Positions 1 through 8,376 of a stretch of DNA of 64,000 nucleotides are shown piece by piece; position 1 is the stretch's first letter; every line of letters begins with the position of its first letter. The stretch is from Gp6-AA40 sp035492455. GTDB lineage: Bacteria > Acidobacteriota > Vicinamibacteria > Vicinamibacterales > UBA2999. Position numbers and translations under genes: made by a program. The notes beneath the pieces are model-generated. The model was given only the letters and a program-made list of their open reading frames with translations, searched no databases and was not told the origin of the DNA. The DNA lies in assembly GCA_035492455.1 (NCBI GenBank), contig DATJJE010000063.1, forward strand, positions 57,475 to 121,474. Direction: 5' to 3'.

Positions 1-186
1 GGCGACCGCTGTGGTGAGGAGCGTCATCACCGCGATGCCAGCGAGGCCTGCGCCGATAACGAGGCCAGTGCCCGTGACGGAAACCCCGGTTTCGGTAAGC
101 GCAATGGCGAGAATGACGCCGGCGAGACCGACGGCCGACGATCGCAGCAGCGCTGCGATGTAGATCAGCGCGCCGTCATGGCTCAC
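1..186 (-). CDS. Membrane transporter N-terminus, possibly MFS (partial)
   Basis: Sixty-two codons of a gene that leaves the window at position 1. The visible product is almost entirely hydrophobic: after a short start (MSHDGALIYIAALLRSS) come two likely membrane segments separated by a turn, as in the first helices of major facilitator transporters. The GTG start at 186 overlaps the stop of the DUF1259 gene by four bases (GTGA), so the two are probably co-transcribed. The nearby ATG at 179 is in another frame and stops quickly. The MFS assignment rests only on helix pattern; substrate unknown. Confidence 0.5.
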   Translation of the reverse strand, partial: MSHDGALIYIAALLRSSAVGLAGVILAIALTETGVSVTGTGLVIGAGLAGIAVMTLLTTAVA

Positions 187-1091
187 CGCTGCGCGGCGGT
201 CGCGTGCGGACGCGCGCCGGTCTGATCGATAGCCGAGCGGAACGCCGCGGCGAGCCTCTGCGCCTGGCCTTTGCCCCAGTAGTGCAGAAAAATGACCTGC
301 GGGTCGGTGCCGGTCATGTGGTGATGGATGGCGACGACGTCGATGCCGCTGCCGCGCAGCGACTTCAGCACGGGCGTCACCTCGCGATCGAGCATGGCGA
401 TGTCACCAGCGATCACCGCATCGGTGTCGCTTCCGTAGAATGCGGCCCACGTGTTGAGCCCCATTCGCGAGTTGATCGCCGCGCCCATCTCCTTCAGCGG
501 GATGTCAGGCCGGCCGATGGTGATCTTGTAAACCGCGCCGTTCTGTTCGCCGTCGTAGCCGACGATTTTCGCGAGCGCTGCGGAATCCAGCATCCCGTTG
601 ATCGTTCGCCCATTCGATGCCGACGGCGACGTGGACGGCTTCGCGCCAATCAGCGCAATCGCCGGCTTTACCTTCGTCGCGAGATCCGCCGCGCTGCCGT
701 GACCGTGCACGTGCATGTAGTAGATGCGGGGTGTGTCGAAGAAGAAGTGGTTGTGCAGTGCCGTGACGTCGAGCCCGTTGTTAAGCAGCGCCGACATCAC
801 GGGATTGACCTCGTCCTCCGTGAGCACGAGATCGCCCATCATCACGTCCATGCCACCCGCGCCTTTGGTCAACGCCAGCCAGCCGCCGAAGCCGAACGGC
901 GTCGGCGTGGCAACGCCTTCGATCGAGACGCGCAAGTCGTTGCGCGGGATGTTCACGCGCAGCACGTTGTCTTTGAAGTCGCCCTGCTTGCCGAGCGTCG
1001 TCAGTACTGACTGATATTCGGCGGGCATCGGCGTCTGGGCGAAGGTGAGGGACGGAGCGAGCAGAAGAAGGAGTGCGAAGTAACGAGTCAT
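183..1091 (-). CDS. DUF1259 family secreted protein (LppY/LpqO-like)
   Basis: A 302-residue protein with a Sec signal peptide (hydrophobic stretch ending near AQTPMP) and two similar halves. Each half carries a His-rich segment (TALHNHFFFD in the first, VVAIHHHMTG in the second) followed by a segment ending in HVHGHG or HYWGKG. This internal duplication and the His motifs are typical of DUF1259 proteins, whose biochemical role is not established. I chose ATG 1091 rather than the longer frame start at 1115 because GAGG lies a few bases upstream of it and the signal peptide then begins correctly. The stop overlaps the downstream transporter start. Confidence 0.8.
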   Translation of the reverse strand: MTRYFALLLLLAPSLTFAQTPMPAEYQSVLTTLGKQGDFKDNVLRVNIPRNDLRVSIEGVATPTPFGFGGWLALTKGAGGMDVMMGDLVLTEDEVNPVMSALLNNGLDVTALHNHFFFDTPRIYYMHVHGHGSAADLATKVKPAIALIGAKPSTSPSASNGRTINGMLDSAALAKIVGYDGEQNGAVYKITIGRPDIPLKEMGAAINSRMGLNTWAAFYGSDTDAVIAGDIAMLDREVTPVLKSLRGSGIDVVAIHHHMTGTDPQVIFLHYWGKGQAQRLAAAFRSAIDQTGARPHATAAQR

Positions 1092-1161
1092 CACGACCTC
1101 CACATGCGGGACCATCTTTGGAGTCTACTCCTCTGCGACGTTTTAGAATGGCAGCTGACTC

Positions 1162-4100
1162 ATGCGTCTGCTCCTAGCGGTCGTGCTAGCCGTCGTATCA
1201 GTTGGTCCGGTTGCGGCGCAGACCGATACGGGCGAGATCTCGGGTGTCGTCCGCGACATCCAGGGTGGCGTGCTGCCCGGTGTGTCGATCGTTGCCGAGC
1301 ACCTCGAGAGTGGCACGCGCATCGAACGCGTCACCGATGGCGAAGGGAGGTACTTCCTCGCCTCGTTGCGCACGGGCATCTACACCATCACTGCCGAATT
1401 GTCCGGCTTCAGACGCACGATTCGATCGGGGCTTCCGCTTCGCCTCGGCCAGATGCTGGCGATCGATTTCGAGCTCGAGGCCGGCGGTATCACCGAGGAG
1501 ATCGTCGTCACGGCCGAGCAGCCGCTGCTGCGCAGCAACGCGGAGATCAGCGACGTCATCGAGAACCGACAGGTCGTGCAGGTGCCGCTGAACGGCCGTA
1601 ACTTTCTCGCGCTGGCGCAATTGAGCGACGGCGTCGTGCTGCCGCCCGGCGGCACGCGTGGCGATGCGCTGCAGCAGGCCGGTCCGCTGCCGAACGTCGG
1701 TGGGCAACGATCCGGCCACAACATCTACCTGCTCGACGGGTTCAAGGTCACCGATGAACTGTTCAACAACCTCGTGATCAACCCGTCGGTCGATTCGATC
1801 CAGGAATTCAAGATTCAGAAGTCGCAGTACCCCGCGGAATTCGGCGGCAAGGCTTCCGCCTTGATTAACGTCGCGACACGCACCGGCACCAACACGCTTC
1901 ACGCAAACGTCTTCGACTTCGGGCGTCACAACCGGTTCGACGCGCGCAACTACTTTGCGCCGCAGGATCAGCCCGTACCGCCGTTACGGCAGAACCAGTT
2001 CGGCGGCACCATCGGCGGCCCAATCAAGCGGAACTCGACGTTCTTCTTTGGCAGCTACGAAGGGCAGCGCATACGCCGCTCACTGACACGTACATTCTCG
2101 GTGCCATCCGCCGCCGCGCGCGCGGGAGACTTCGGCTCATTTCGGATTCCGCAAAGCCAGATCGATCCGATTGCCTCTGCCTTCCTCGAGCACGTGCCGC
2201 TGCCGAACGCGCCGGGCGAGTCGCAGAATCTGACCGCGACCGGGCTGCAGATCAACAACGTTGACCAGGTGAGCGTGCGTATCGATCAACGGGTCGGCGT
2301 TGCCGATCAACTCTTTGGACGATTCAGCACCTTCGATGCGAACGATCATCAGCCGTTCGGCACGGGTGCGCTGCAGGAGACGCTCGTGCCGGGATTCGGC
2401 CGGGACGTCACGACCACCGCGCGGAACATCGGCATCAGCCACACGCATGTGTTCAGCACCAAGGTGATGAACGAGCTGCGCGCGGGATGGCTGCGTGTCG
2501 TTGGTGGACAGGTAAGCGTGAACCGCGGATCGGATTTCGCGGGACAGGTGGGCCTGCAGGGCGTAACGCGCGACCCGCGCGACACCGGGTTCCCTCAGGT
2601 TTCAACTGCTGGCCTTTACAGCACGATGGGCGATCCGACCTCATTCACATATCGCCGCAACGAGCATCTGGAACTGTACGAGAACGTGCTCATCGATCGC
2701 GGTGCCCATCACGTGAAGTTCGGCGGCTACCTGTTTCATCTGAAGTTCGCGCCGGAACAGCCCGACAACGCACGCGGCGCCTTTAGCTACACGGGACAGT
2801 TCACCGGGAACGCGTTCGCGGATTTCCTGCTCGGGTATCCGACGAGCGCTGTCTCGGGCATCGGCCGCGGCGGCGAAGATGCGCGTACCACCTGGTTGCA
2901 TCTCTTCGCCCAGGACGACTGGCGCGTCCGTTCCAACCTGACGGTGAACGCAGGACTGCGCTACGAATTCAACCAGCACATGCACGACGTCGGCAATCGA
3001 TTGTCGTCCGTTGATGTCGCCGGCGGGCGGTTCGTCATTGCAAGTGATGACAGCGGCACCATCAGCGACGAAGCGCATGCGTTGCTCGGTCTGATGCCGC
3101 TGCCGTATGTCACCTCCGAGGAAGCGGGATGGAGTCGCGGGTTGCTCCGTCCGAGCCGCGTGCGGCTGGCGCCGCGCATCGGCTTCGCGCTTGCGCTCGA
3201 CAACGATCATCTGGTCGTCCGCGGCGGCTACGGCATCTTCCTGAATCAGTGGGCCTACAGCGTGCAGACGGCGTTTGCCCGCAATCTGCCGTTCTTCTTC
3301 TCGAAGGAAGTCGCCGTGCCATCGGATGTGCGCGTGCCGGCGTTCCAGACGCGCGACATCCTCACACGCGATCCCACAGCCGTCATCAGTCCGTCGATCA
3401 TGGACCATGACTACACCGTCGAATATACGCAGACGTGGAGCGGCGGCGCGCAGTACGAGCTCATGCCGGAAACCGTGGTCGAGACCAACTACATGGGATC
3501 GTGGACGGTCGGCGCCGATAATGCGACAGTTCGCAACGTCCCTGATCCGGGGCCAGGATCGATTCAGGCACGCCGGCCCATCCCGCAGCTCGGCGCGATT
3601 CGCGCCATCCGATTCGACGGGCGCTCGATCTATCACGCGGCGACGTTCAGCGCGGTCCGCAGGCTGCACGACAACTACGCCTACAACGTCAGCTACACGC
3701 TCTCGATCTCCAGGGACGATGCTTCGAATCCGGGTCCGACTGAATCCGAGGCGAACGTTCCGCAGAACGTGCGCAATATCTTCACCGAGGCCGGTGAGTG
3801 GGCACGTTCCAGCTTCGATCACCGGCATGTGTTCACCGCCAGCGCGACGTATCAACTGCCGTCGCTGCGCGGCATCGCCGCGGTGGTCGGTGCCTGGCGC
3901 ATCAACGGAGTGTTCCTCGCACAATCGGGTGCGCCGTTCACGGTGAATCTTGGCGTCGATCAGGCGAACATCGGCGCCGGCCCGGCGCAGCGGCCCGATC
4001 AGATCCACGGCCCCAACCTGCCGGCAGGTCAGCGCACCCCGGAGCGGTGGTTCGATGCAACGGCCTTCGCGCTCCCTGCGCCGTTTACCTTTGGCAGCGC

Positions 4101-4332
4101 GCCGCGCAACAGCGTCATCGGTCCTGGTTTCAGCACCACGGATCTGTCGGTGGCGAGAACGTGGAGTGTGGGCGGCAGCCGTGAGCTCGAAGTGCGGTGG
4201 GAGATTTTCAATCTGTTCAACAAGGCGAACTTCGACCTGCCGAGTCGCATCTTCGGCACGCCCAACTTCGGCCGCATCTTCAGCGCGAAAGATCCGCGCG
4301 AGATGCAGTTCGGCGTGAAGCTGAATTTCTAG
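1162..4332 (+). CDS. TonB-dependent receptor, Oar-like, with carboxypeptidase-regulatory-like domain
   Basis: A 1056-residue outer-membrane receptor. It opens with a signal peptide, then a carboxypeptidase-regulatory-like beta-sandwich at about residues 22-105 (GEISGVVRDIQGGVLPGVSI, GEGRYFLASL), a plug domain at about 110-220 (PLNGRNFLALAQL, YLLDGFKVTD) and a long barrel. The last residue is phenylalanine, as expected for outer-membrane barrels. This is the large-receptor type common in Acidobacteriota and Bacteroidota for uptake of polymers or peptides; the substrate cannot be read from sequence. It is divergent from the DUF1259 gene with about 70 bases between. The next gene starts a separate riboswitch-controlled unit. 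Confidence 0.9.
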   Translation: MRLLLAVVLAVVSVGPVAAQTDTGEISGVVRDIQGGVLPGVSIVAEHLESGTRIERVTDGEGRYFLASLRTGIYTITAELSGFRRTIRSGLPLRLGQMLAIDFELEAGGITEEIVVTAEQPLLRSNAEISDVIENRQVVQVPLNGRNFLALAQLSDGVVLPPGGTRGDALQQAGPLPNVGGQRSGHNIYLLDGFKVTDELFNNLVINPSVDSIQEFKIQKSQYPAEFGGKASALINVATRTGTNTLHANVFDFGRHNRFDARNYFAPQDQPVPPLRQNQFGGTIGGPIKRNSTFFFGSYEGQRIRRSLTRTFSVPSAAARAGDFGSFRIPQSQIDPIASAFLEHVPLPNAPGESQNLTATGLQINNVDQVSVRIDQRVGVADQLFGRFSTFDANDHQPFGTGALQETLVPGFGRDVTTTARNIGISHTHVFSTKVMNELRAGWLRVVGGQVSVNRGSDFAGQVGLQGVTRDPRDTGFPQVSTAGLYSTMGDPTSFTYRRNEHLELYENVLIDRGAHHVKFGGYLFHLKFAPEQPDNARGAFSYTGQFTGNAFADFLLGYPTSAVSGIGRGGEDARTTWLHLFAQDDWRVRSNLTVNAGLRYEFNQHMHDVGNRLSSVDVAGGRFVIASDDSGTISDEAHALLGLMPLPYVTSEEAGWSRGLLRPSRVRLAPRIGFALALDNDHLVVRGGYGIFLNQWAYSVQTAFARNLPFFFSKEVAVPSDVRVPAFQTRDILTRDPTAVISPSIMDHDYTVEYTQTWSGGAQYELMPETVVETNYMGSWTVGADNATVRNVPDPGPGSIQARRPIPQLGAIRAIRFDGRSIYHAATFSAVRRLHDNYAYNVSYTLSISRDDASNPGPTESEANVPQNVRNIFTEAGEWARSSFDHRHVFTASATYQLPSLRGIAAVVGAWRINGVFLAQSGAPFTVNLGVDQANIGAGPAQRPDQIHGPNLPAGQRTPERWFDATAFALPAPFTFGSAPRNSVIGPGFSTTDLSVARTWSVGGSRELEVRWEIFNLFNKANFDLPSRIFGTPNFGRIFSAKDPREMQFGVKLNF

Positions 4333-4353
4333 ATGACCCGTGTGTGCTATAAC
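4326..4353 (+). promoter_or_regulatory. Extended -10 promoter of the cobalamin riboswitch
   Basis: TATAAC at 4348-4353 is preceded by TG at 4345-4346, giving an extended -10 element. A weak -35 (TTTCTA, 4326-4331) sits 16 bases upstream and overlaps the stop codon of the preceding receptor. Transcription would begin near 4360, right at the 5' edge of the B12 aptamer, which supports the call. Confidence 0.55.
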
Positions 4354-4360
4354 AGTCGTG

Positions 4361-4530
4361 CCTTGGGTGCCCACGAGGGGCATAACGGGGAAGGCCGGTG
4401 CAAGTCCGGCGCGGTTCCGCCACTGTAACGAGGGGCGCGTCGCTTCGAAGACCACTCAGCGCGACGCTGGGGAAGGTGAAGCGACAGACAGCAGGCAACT
4501 GCTGTTCCCTCCAAGCCAGGAGACCTACCC
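4361..4530 (+). ncRNA. Cobalamin (B12) riboswitch
   Basis: The sequence carries the conserved landmarks of the cobalamin aptamer in order: GGTGCC near 4366, a GGGGAAGGCCGGTG segment followed by CAAGTCCGGC at 4387-4410, GCGGTTCCGCCACTGTAA at 4411-4428 (including the GCCACTG B12 box), and the closing AAGCCAGGAGACCTACC at 4513-4529. It lies 40 bases upstream of a BtuB-like receptor, the classic target: cobalamin binding lowers expression of the importer. The pyrimidine run near 4505-4512 could pair with the GGAG ahead of the start codon, which would fit translational control, but that is inference. Confidence 0.95.
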
Positions 4531-4569
4531 CAGGCATCAACGGAAGCCTTTCTGCGGAGAACAGAAAGT

Positions 4570-6939
4570 ATGCGTCCACTTGCCTTCGTACTGGTCCTCT
4601 GCGTGTCGCAGGCCGCGCACGCGCAATCCACAGCAACGATCGCCGGAGAGGTAACCGATCCAGTCGGAGCCCGCGTCCCCTCGGCGACCGTCCACCTGCT
4701 GCGCGCTGCACAGCAGATCGATCAAACAACCGCCGATGCCGAAGGCGCGTTTACGTTCGGCAACGTGCCCGAAGGCCGATACGTCATCCGCGCCGAAGCG
4801 GCCGGATTCGATCCGCAGACGACCGATCCGGTATTCGTGACCGGCCGCACCGCAATCAACGTGGTGATGTCCATCGGCGCATTACACGATTCGATCGTCG
4901 TCAGTGCGGCGGCAACGGAGCTGCCGGCATCGCGCACTGGCGCGCCCATTACCGTGATTGACAGTCAGACGCTGGACGCGTTGAACAAACCCGATGTGCT
5001 CGAGGCGCTGCGCATCGTCCCGGGTGCGCAAATCGTCCAGGCAGGGCAGCGCGGCGGCACGACGTCCATGTTCGTGCGCGGCGGCAATTCGAATTTCAAC
5101 AAGGTGCTGATTGACGGCGTCGTGGCCAACGACATCGGCGGCGCCTTCGACTTCGCGCAGACGGCGACGGCCGGGGTCGAGCGGATTGAGGTGATGCGCC
5201 AGTCGAACAGCGTCATGTACGGCACCGACGCGCTGGCGGGTGTCGTCAACATCACAACGCGGCGCGGTCGCACGCGCATTCCTCGGGTGGATCTGTCCGC
5301 CGACGGCGGCAACTTCAAGACGCGGCACGGTTCGGCGGCCGTTGGCGGTGCGGTCAAGCGTGTGGACTACTTCTCCGAGTACGCCTACTTCAATACCGAC
5401 AACAGCACACCGAATAGCGCCTATCGAAACGGCACGTATGCGGGCCGGTTCGGCGTCGCCGTGGGGCACGGTACTGACGTGAGCGGCACCATCCGGCGTG
5501 TGGACACGCGGCACGGAAGCCCGAATGCCTTCGATCTGTTCGGCATCGCCGACGATTCGTTCCAGAAGAACGCGATCAATTACGCCAGCGTCACCGCGGA
5601 ATCGCAGCACAACGATCGCTGGCAGAGCACCATCCGGTTCGGCAATACCGACTTCCGAAGCAACTACACGAACCCATCACCGACGGGGCAGCGGTTCGAT
5701 CCGTTCGGCTTTGGTGCGAACTATCTGGGCGAGACGATGACGATCACCGGCGCCAACGGATACTCGGCGACTGGTCAGGCAATCCTCGACTTCGGCGGTG
5801 CCTATCCGTCCGTCTTCCGCAGCCGCACGCGACGGCGCGCGTTGTTTGCTGACACCACGTATCACGTGCGGCGCGATTTCGACATCTCAGGCGGTGGCCG
5901 CGTCGAACGCGAGGATGGGTTCGGGGATCCGGATGCGGGACCGACGGCGACGCGTGACAACGGCGGCGTCTTCGCTGAAGGGCGCGGCGGCATCGGCATG
6001 CGCACCTACGTCACCGCGGGCATCGGCGTCGAGCACAACGAGGCGTTCGACAACGCGGTCACGCCGCGGCTGTCAATCGCCACCTATCTTCGGAATCCGT
6101 CGGCGGCGTCAGCGGCTGGCGACACGAAGATCAGTTTCAACATTGGCAAGGGCATCAAGGCGCCGAGCGTGTTCCAGCAGCAGAACGCGTTGTCGACGCT
6201 GGTGGCGAGTGCGTCGACGCTCGGGCCGGAGCGAAGCATCAGCATCGACATCGGCATCGAGCAGGGCTTCTGGTACGGAAACGCGCGCGTGCGCACAGCC
6301 TACTTCCATAACAAATACGAAGACCTGATCGAGTTCCTCAACAGGACCCAGCTCGGCGCCGCAGGCGTACCGCCAGCGGTGGCGGCGGCCACGCAGTTCG
6401 GCGCGTATGTGAACTCGTCCTCGTTCCGTGCGCAGGGCATCGAAACATCGTTCGACGCGGCGGGCGGTCACTACCTCCGTATGAATGCCTCGTACACCTA
6501 TCTCGATGCAGTGGTGACGCAGGCCTTCAGCGCCGTCGCCGCAAGCAATCCGGCGTTTCCCGCGATTCAGATCGGCGCGTTTGCGCCGCTCGTCGGTGAA
6601 CGGCCGTTTCGTCGTCCCCAGAACTCCGGTTCGCTGATGGTCACGGTGACCCGCGGCGCCGCGCAGGTTACGTTCGCGGGATATTTTTCAGGTAAGCGTG
6701 ACGACAGTACGTTCCTGAGCGATCGATTCTTCGGCAACTCCCTGCTGTTGCCGAACCGCGATCTGGACGCGGCGTACCAGAAGCTCGATCTCAGCGCGTC
6801 GTATCGCGTCCATCCGCGGATGAGCGTCTATACGAGCATCGAGAACATCCTGAACCAGGACTACGACGCTTCGTTTGGATACCCGGCCCTGCCGCGAGCG
6901 GTGCGTGCAGGAGCGCGGATTACCCTCGGCGGCGAATAA
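4570..6939 (+). CDS. btuB: BtuB-like TonB-dependent cobalamin receptor
   Basis: A 789-residue outer-membrane receptor. A signal peptide is followed by a carboxypeptidase-regulatory-like domain at about 20-105 (TIAGEVTDPVGARVPSATV), a plug at about 115-235 (APITVIDSQTL, VFVRGGNSNFNKVLIDG-like region, RIEVMRQSNSVMYGTDALAG) and a barrel. The cobalamin riboswitch directly upstream makes B12 or a precursor the likely substrate. Unlike Escherichia coli BtuB (about 600 residues) it has the extra N-terminal beta domain, and it ends GARITLGGE, without the usual terminal aromatic residue. No BtuFCD transport genes lie nearby. GGAG at 4556-4559 serves as ribosome site. Confidence 0.88.
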   Translation: MRPLAFVLVLCVSQAAHAQSTATIAGEVTDPVGARVPSATVHLLRAAQQIDQTTADAEGAFTFGNVPEGRYVIRAEAAGFDPQTTDPVFVTGRTAINVVMSIGALHDSIVVSAAATELPASRTGAPITVIDSQTLDALNKPDVLEALRIVPGAQIVQAGQRGGTTSMFVRGGNSNFNKVLIDGVVANDIGGAFDFAQTATAGVERIEVMRQSNSVMYGTDALAGVVNITTRRGRTRIPRVDLSADGGNFKTRHGSAAVGGAVKRVDYFSEYAYFNTDNSTPNSAYRNGTYAGRFGVAVGHGTDVSGTIRRVDTRHGSPNAFDLFGIADDSFQKNAINYASVTAESQHNDRWQSTIRFGNTDFRSNYTNPSPTGQRFDPFGFGANYLGETMTITGANGYSATGQAILDFGGAYPSVFRSRTRRRALFADTTYHVRRDFDISGGGRVEREDGFGDPDAGPTATRDNGGVFAEGRGGIGMRTYVTAGIGVEHNEAFDNAVTPRLSIATYLRNPSAASAAGDTKISFNIGKGIKAPSVFQQQNALSTLVASASTLGPERSISIDIGIEQGFWYGNARVRTAYFHNKYEDLIEFLNRTQLGAAGVPPAVAAATQFGAYVNSSSFRAQGIETSFDAAGGHYLRMNASYTYLDAVVTQAFSAVAASNPAFPAIQIGAFAPLVGERPFRRPQNSGSLMVTVTRGAAQVTFAGYFSGKRDDSTFLSDRFFGNSLLLPNRDLDAAYQKLDLSASYRVHPRMSVYTSIENILNQDYDASFGYPALPRAVRAGARITLGGE

Positions 6940-7038
6940 ATGACAAGCCGGCGCGCATGACGCGCAAGGCGGCGCCACGACGGGACGAGCGTGGCACCGC
7001 TGAGGACCAGACCGCGGATGCGGAGGACGAACCCGCGC

Positions 7039-7102
7039 TCCAAGACCCCATCGCTTGGGATTTGCATTTTGGATCTTGGATCTTGGATCTTGGAACTTGA
7101 TT
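7039..7102. repeat. Heptad-phased array A (CTTGGAT units) between convergent genes
   Basis: From 7054 to 7102 the sequence divides exactly into seven 7-base units: CTTGGGA, TTTGCAT, TTTGGAT, CTTGGAT, CTTGGAT, CTTGGAA, CTTGATT. A short inverted part (CTCCAAG at 7039-7045) precedes it, so a hairpin can form. It fills the space between the convergent btuB-like and DUF6152 genes, and the last unit contains the stop codon of the latter. Confidence 0.8.
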
Positions 7103-7476
7103 TATTCCCAGCGACCGATCGTCTTGCCCGTCTCCTTCCATTTCGCGCCGATGAACTGGCCACCCGGAGTGCCGTCCTTCATCGGGTTGACGCGCACAAC
7201 GACCGGATCGCCGGACTTAAAGGTCGTCGCCTTCCAGCCGTTGCGTGACAGCGTGTTCGGGCTGCCGCCTTCAACGCTCCACTCGGTCTTCTGGCCGTTG
7301 TTGTCGACCAGCACCTGGATCCAGATGTGCGGGTTGGTCCACTGCACTTCCTTGATGGTCCCGTTCAACTCGACGACCTTGCCGTCGTCGAACATCGCCG
7401 CGGAATGATGTGCCGCGAGCGGCGCGGCCGCGCCCGCGATGAATGCGATGCCCGCAATGAGTTTCGTGAGCTTCAT
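7102..7476 (-). CDS. DUF6152-type small secreted protein
   Basis: A 124-residue protein with a Sec signal peptide ending near APLAAHHSAA. The mature part resembles the small secreted DUF6152 family: it opens with HHSAAMFDDGKVVELNGTIK, then has EVQWTNPHIWIQVLV and ends GAKWKETGKTIGRWE. The family appears often in soil bacteria; its function is unknown. The longer in-frame extension to 7899 is only shadow of the upstream gene; ATG 7476 has a clear GAGGAGA ribosome site. It is the second gene of a minus-strand pair with the 270-residue secreted protein. Confidence 0.75.
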   Translation of the reverse strand: MKLTKLIAGIAFIAGAAAPLAAHHSAAMFDDGKVVELNGTIKEVQWTNPHIWIQVLVDNNGQKTEWSVEGGSPNTLSRNGWKATTFKSGDPVVVRVNPMKDGTPGGQFIGAKWKETGKTIGRWE

Positions 7477-7488
7477 CGACTCTCCTCG

Positions 7489-7506
7489 GTCCGCCTGCAG
7501 GCGGAC
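7489..7506. repeat. 18-base perfect palindrome (REP-like)
   Basis: GTCCGCCTG followed by its exact reverse complement CAGGCGGAC, located between two minus-strand genes. The size, GC content and intergenic position are like REP elements. I saw no second full copy in this window, so membership of a repeat family is a guess. Confidence 0.5.
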
Positions 7507-7523
7507 TCCACCGGTATTCCGCG

Positions 7524-8336
7524 TCAGTCGGTCTTCTTGTCGATCGGCTTGCCGTTTGGGCCTAGCGTGAGTGTCTTGCCCGAATTGCTGATCGGATTGC
7601 GGTTGTTCTCCGCGCAGCCGTAGTCCCATGCCCACGTGCCCGCGGGCAGCTTTCGGTACTGCTTGGTCACCTTCCACGGTGCCTTCAGCGCCTTCGCATC
7701 CTCGACGACCATCTGCGCTTCCATCATCGTGTCGCTCGTCTTGCGGAGGCGTGTCGTGACGGTCGCCGCGTCGCTCAGAACAAGCCCGGTTCGATCGATG
7801 ATGACGTCGTTGTCGCGCGACTCCTTGAGGCCGCGAGTCTCGAAGACGAGCGTGTCGCCTTCCCAGTGGCCGACGGAAGCGCCCGTGTAGGTGCCCCACA
7901 GCTCCTCGGCCGCCGGGAACGAACGACCATCGGTATATACGCGCAGCACGCCGGGTCCATTTTCAGCGAGGACCCACGTTGCCGCGGGCGTCACCGCGAA
8001 TTCGTAAACGTCCGGCACGTTCATGATGCGCGGAAACCCATGAGGAACCCCGCACACCGAGATCGGATCGGGAAACGTTCCTGCCTTGATCTTCTCGATG
8101 TTCTTCTTGTAGAGCGCCTCGTATTCGTCGGTGAGCGGCGGGTACTCGCGGACACCGGGGTCACCGGCACGGCCGTTCTGCGGCTGGACCGTGGCGCGGT
8201 CGAACACCGTGGGTCCCACCATCTGCCACACGCCGCTCCAGTCCGGAAGCGCGGCGGCGGCTGGCTTCGCCGCCTGTCCGGCGGCGATTCCGATCGCGAC
8301 GAGGCAACCGGCGACGGTTAGAAGCGCTGCTCTCAT
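7524..8336 (-). CDS. Secreted protein of unknown function (DWSGVW / GHWEGDTLV type)
   Basis: A 270-residue protein with a signal peptide (MRAALLTVAGCLVAIGIAAG). The mature chain starts with LPDWSGVWQMVGP and contains FPRIMNVPDVYEFAVTP and SVGHWEGDTLVFETRG, followed by a basic C-terminus. I recognise this pattern from abundant secreted proteins of Acidobacteriota and related soil bacteria, where DWSGVW is followed by GxWEGDTL; no function is established. It is upstream of, and probably co-transcribed with, the DUF6152 protein, and the pair recurs conceptually as two small exported beta proteins. The start codon ATG 8336 follows directly after the signal pattern. Confidence 0.7.
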   Translation of the reverse strand: MRAALLTVAGCLVAIGIAAGQAAKPAAAALPDWSGVWQMVGPTVFDRATVQPQNGRAGDPGVREYPPLTDEYEALYKKNIEKIKAGTFPDPISVCGVPHGFPRIMNVPDVYEFAVTPAATWVLAENGPGVLRVYTDGRSFPAAEELWGTYTGASVGHWEGDTLVFETRGLKESRDNDVIIDRTGLVLSDAATVTTRLRKTSDTMMEAQMVVEDAKALKAPWKVTKQYRKLPAGTWAWDYGCAENNRNPISNSGKTLTLGPNGKPIDKKTD

Positions 8337-8376
8337 AGGCGATGACCTCTATATGGCCGGAGGATAGCAGAAAACA

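Noticed and set aside
2641..4455. A 604-codon open frame on the minus strand opposite the TonB-dependent receptor
   Set aside because: It is a GC-rich antisense shadow: the plus strand encodes a well-supported receptor, and the antisense product is Arg/Ala-rich without any recognisable domain.
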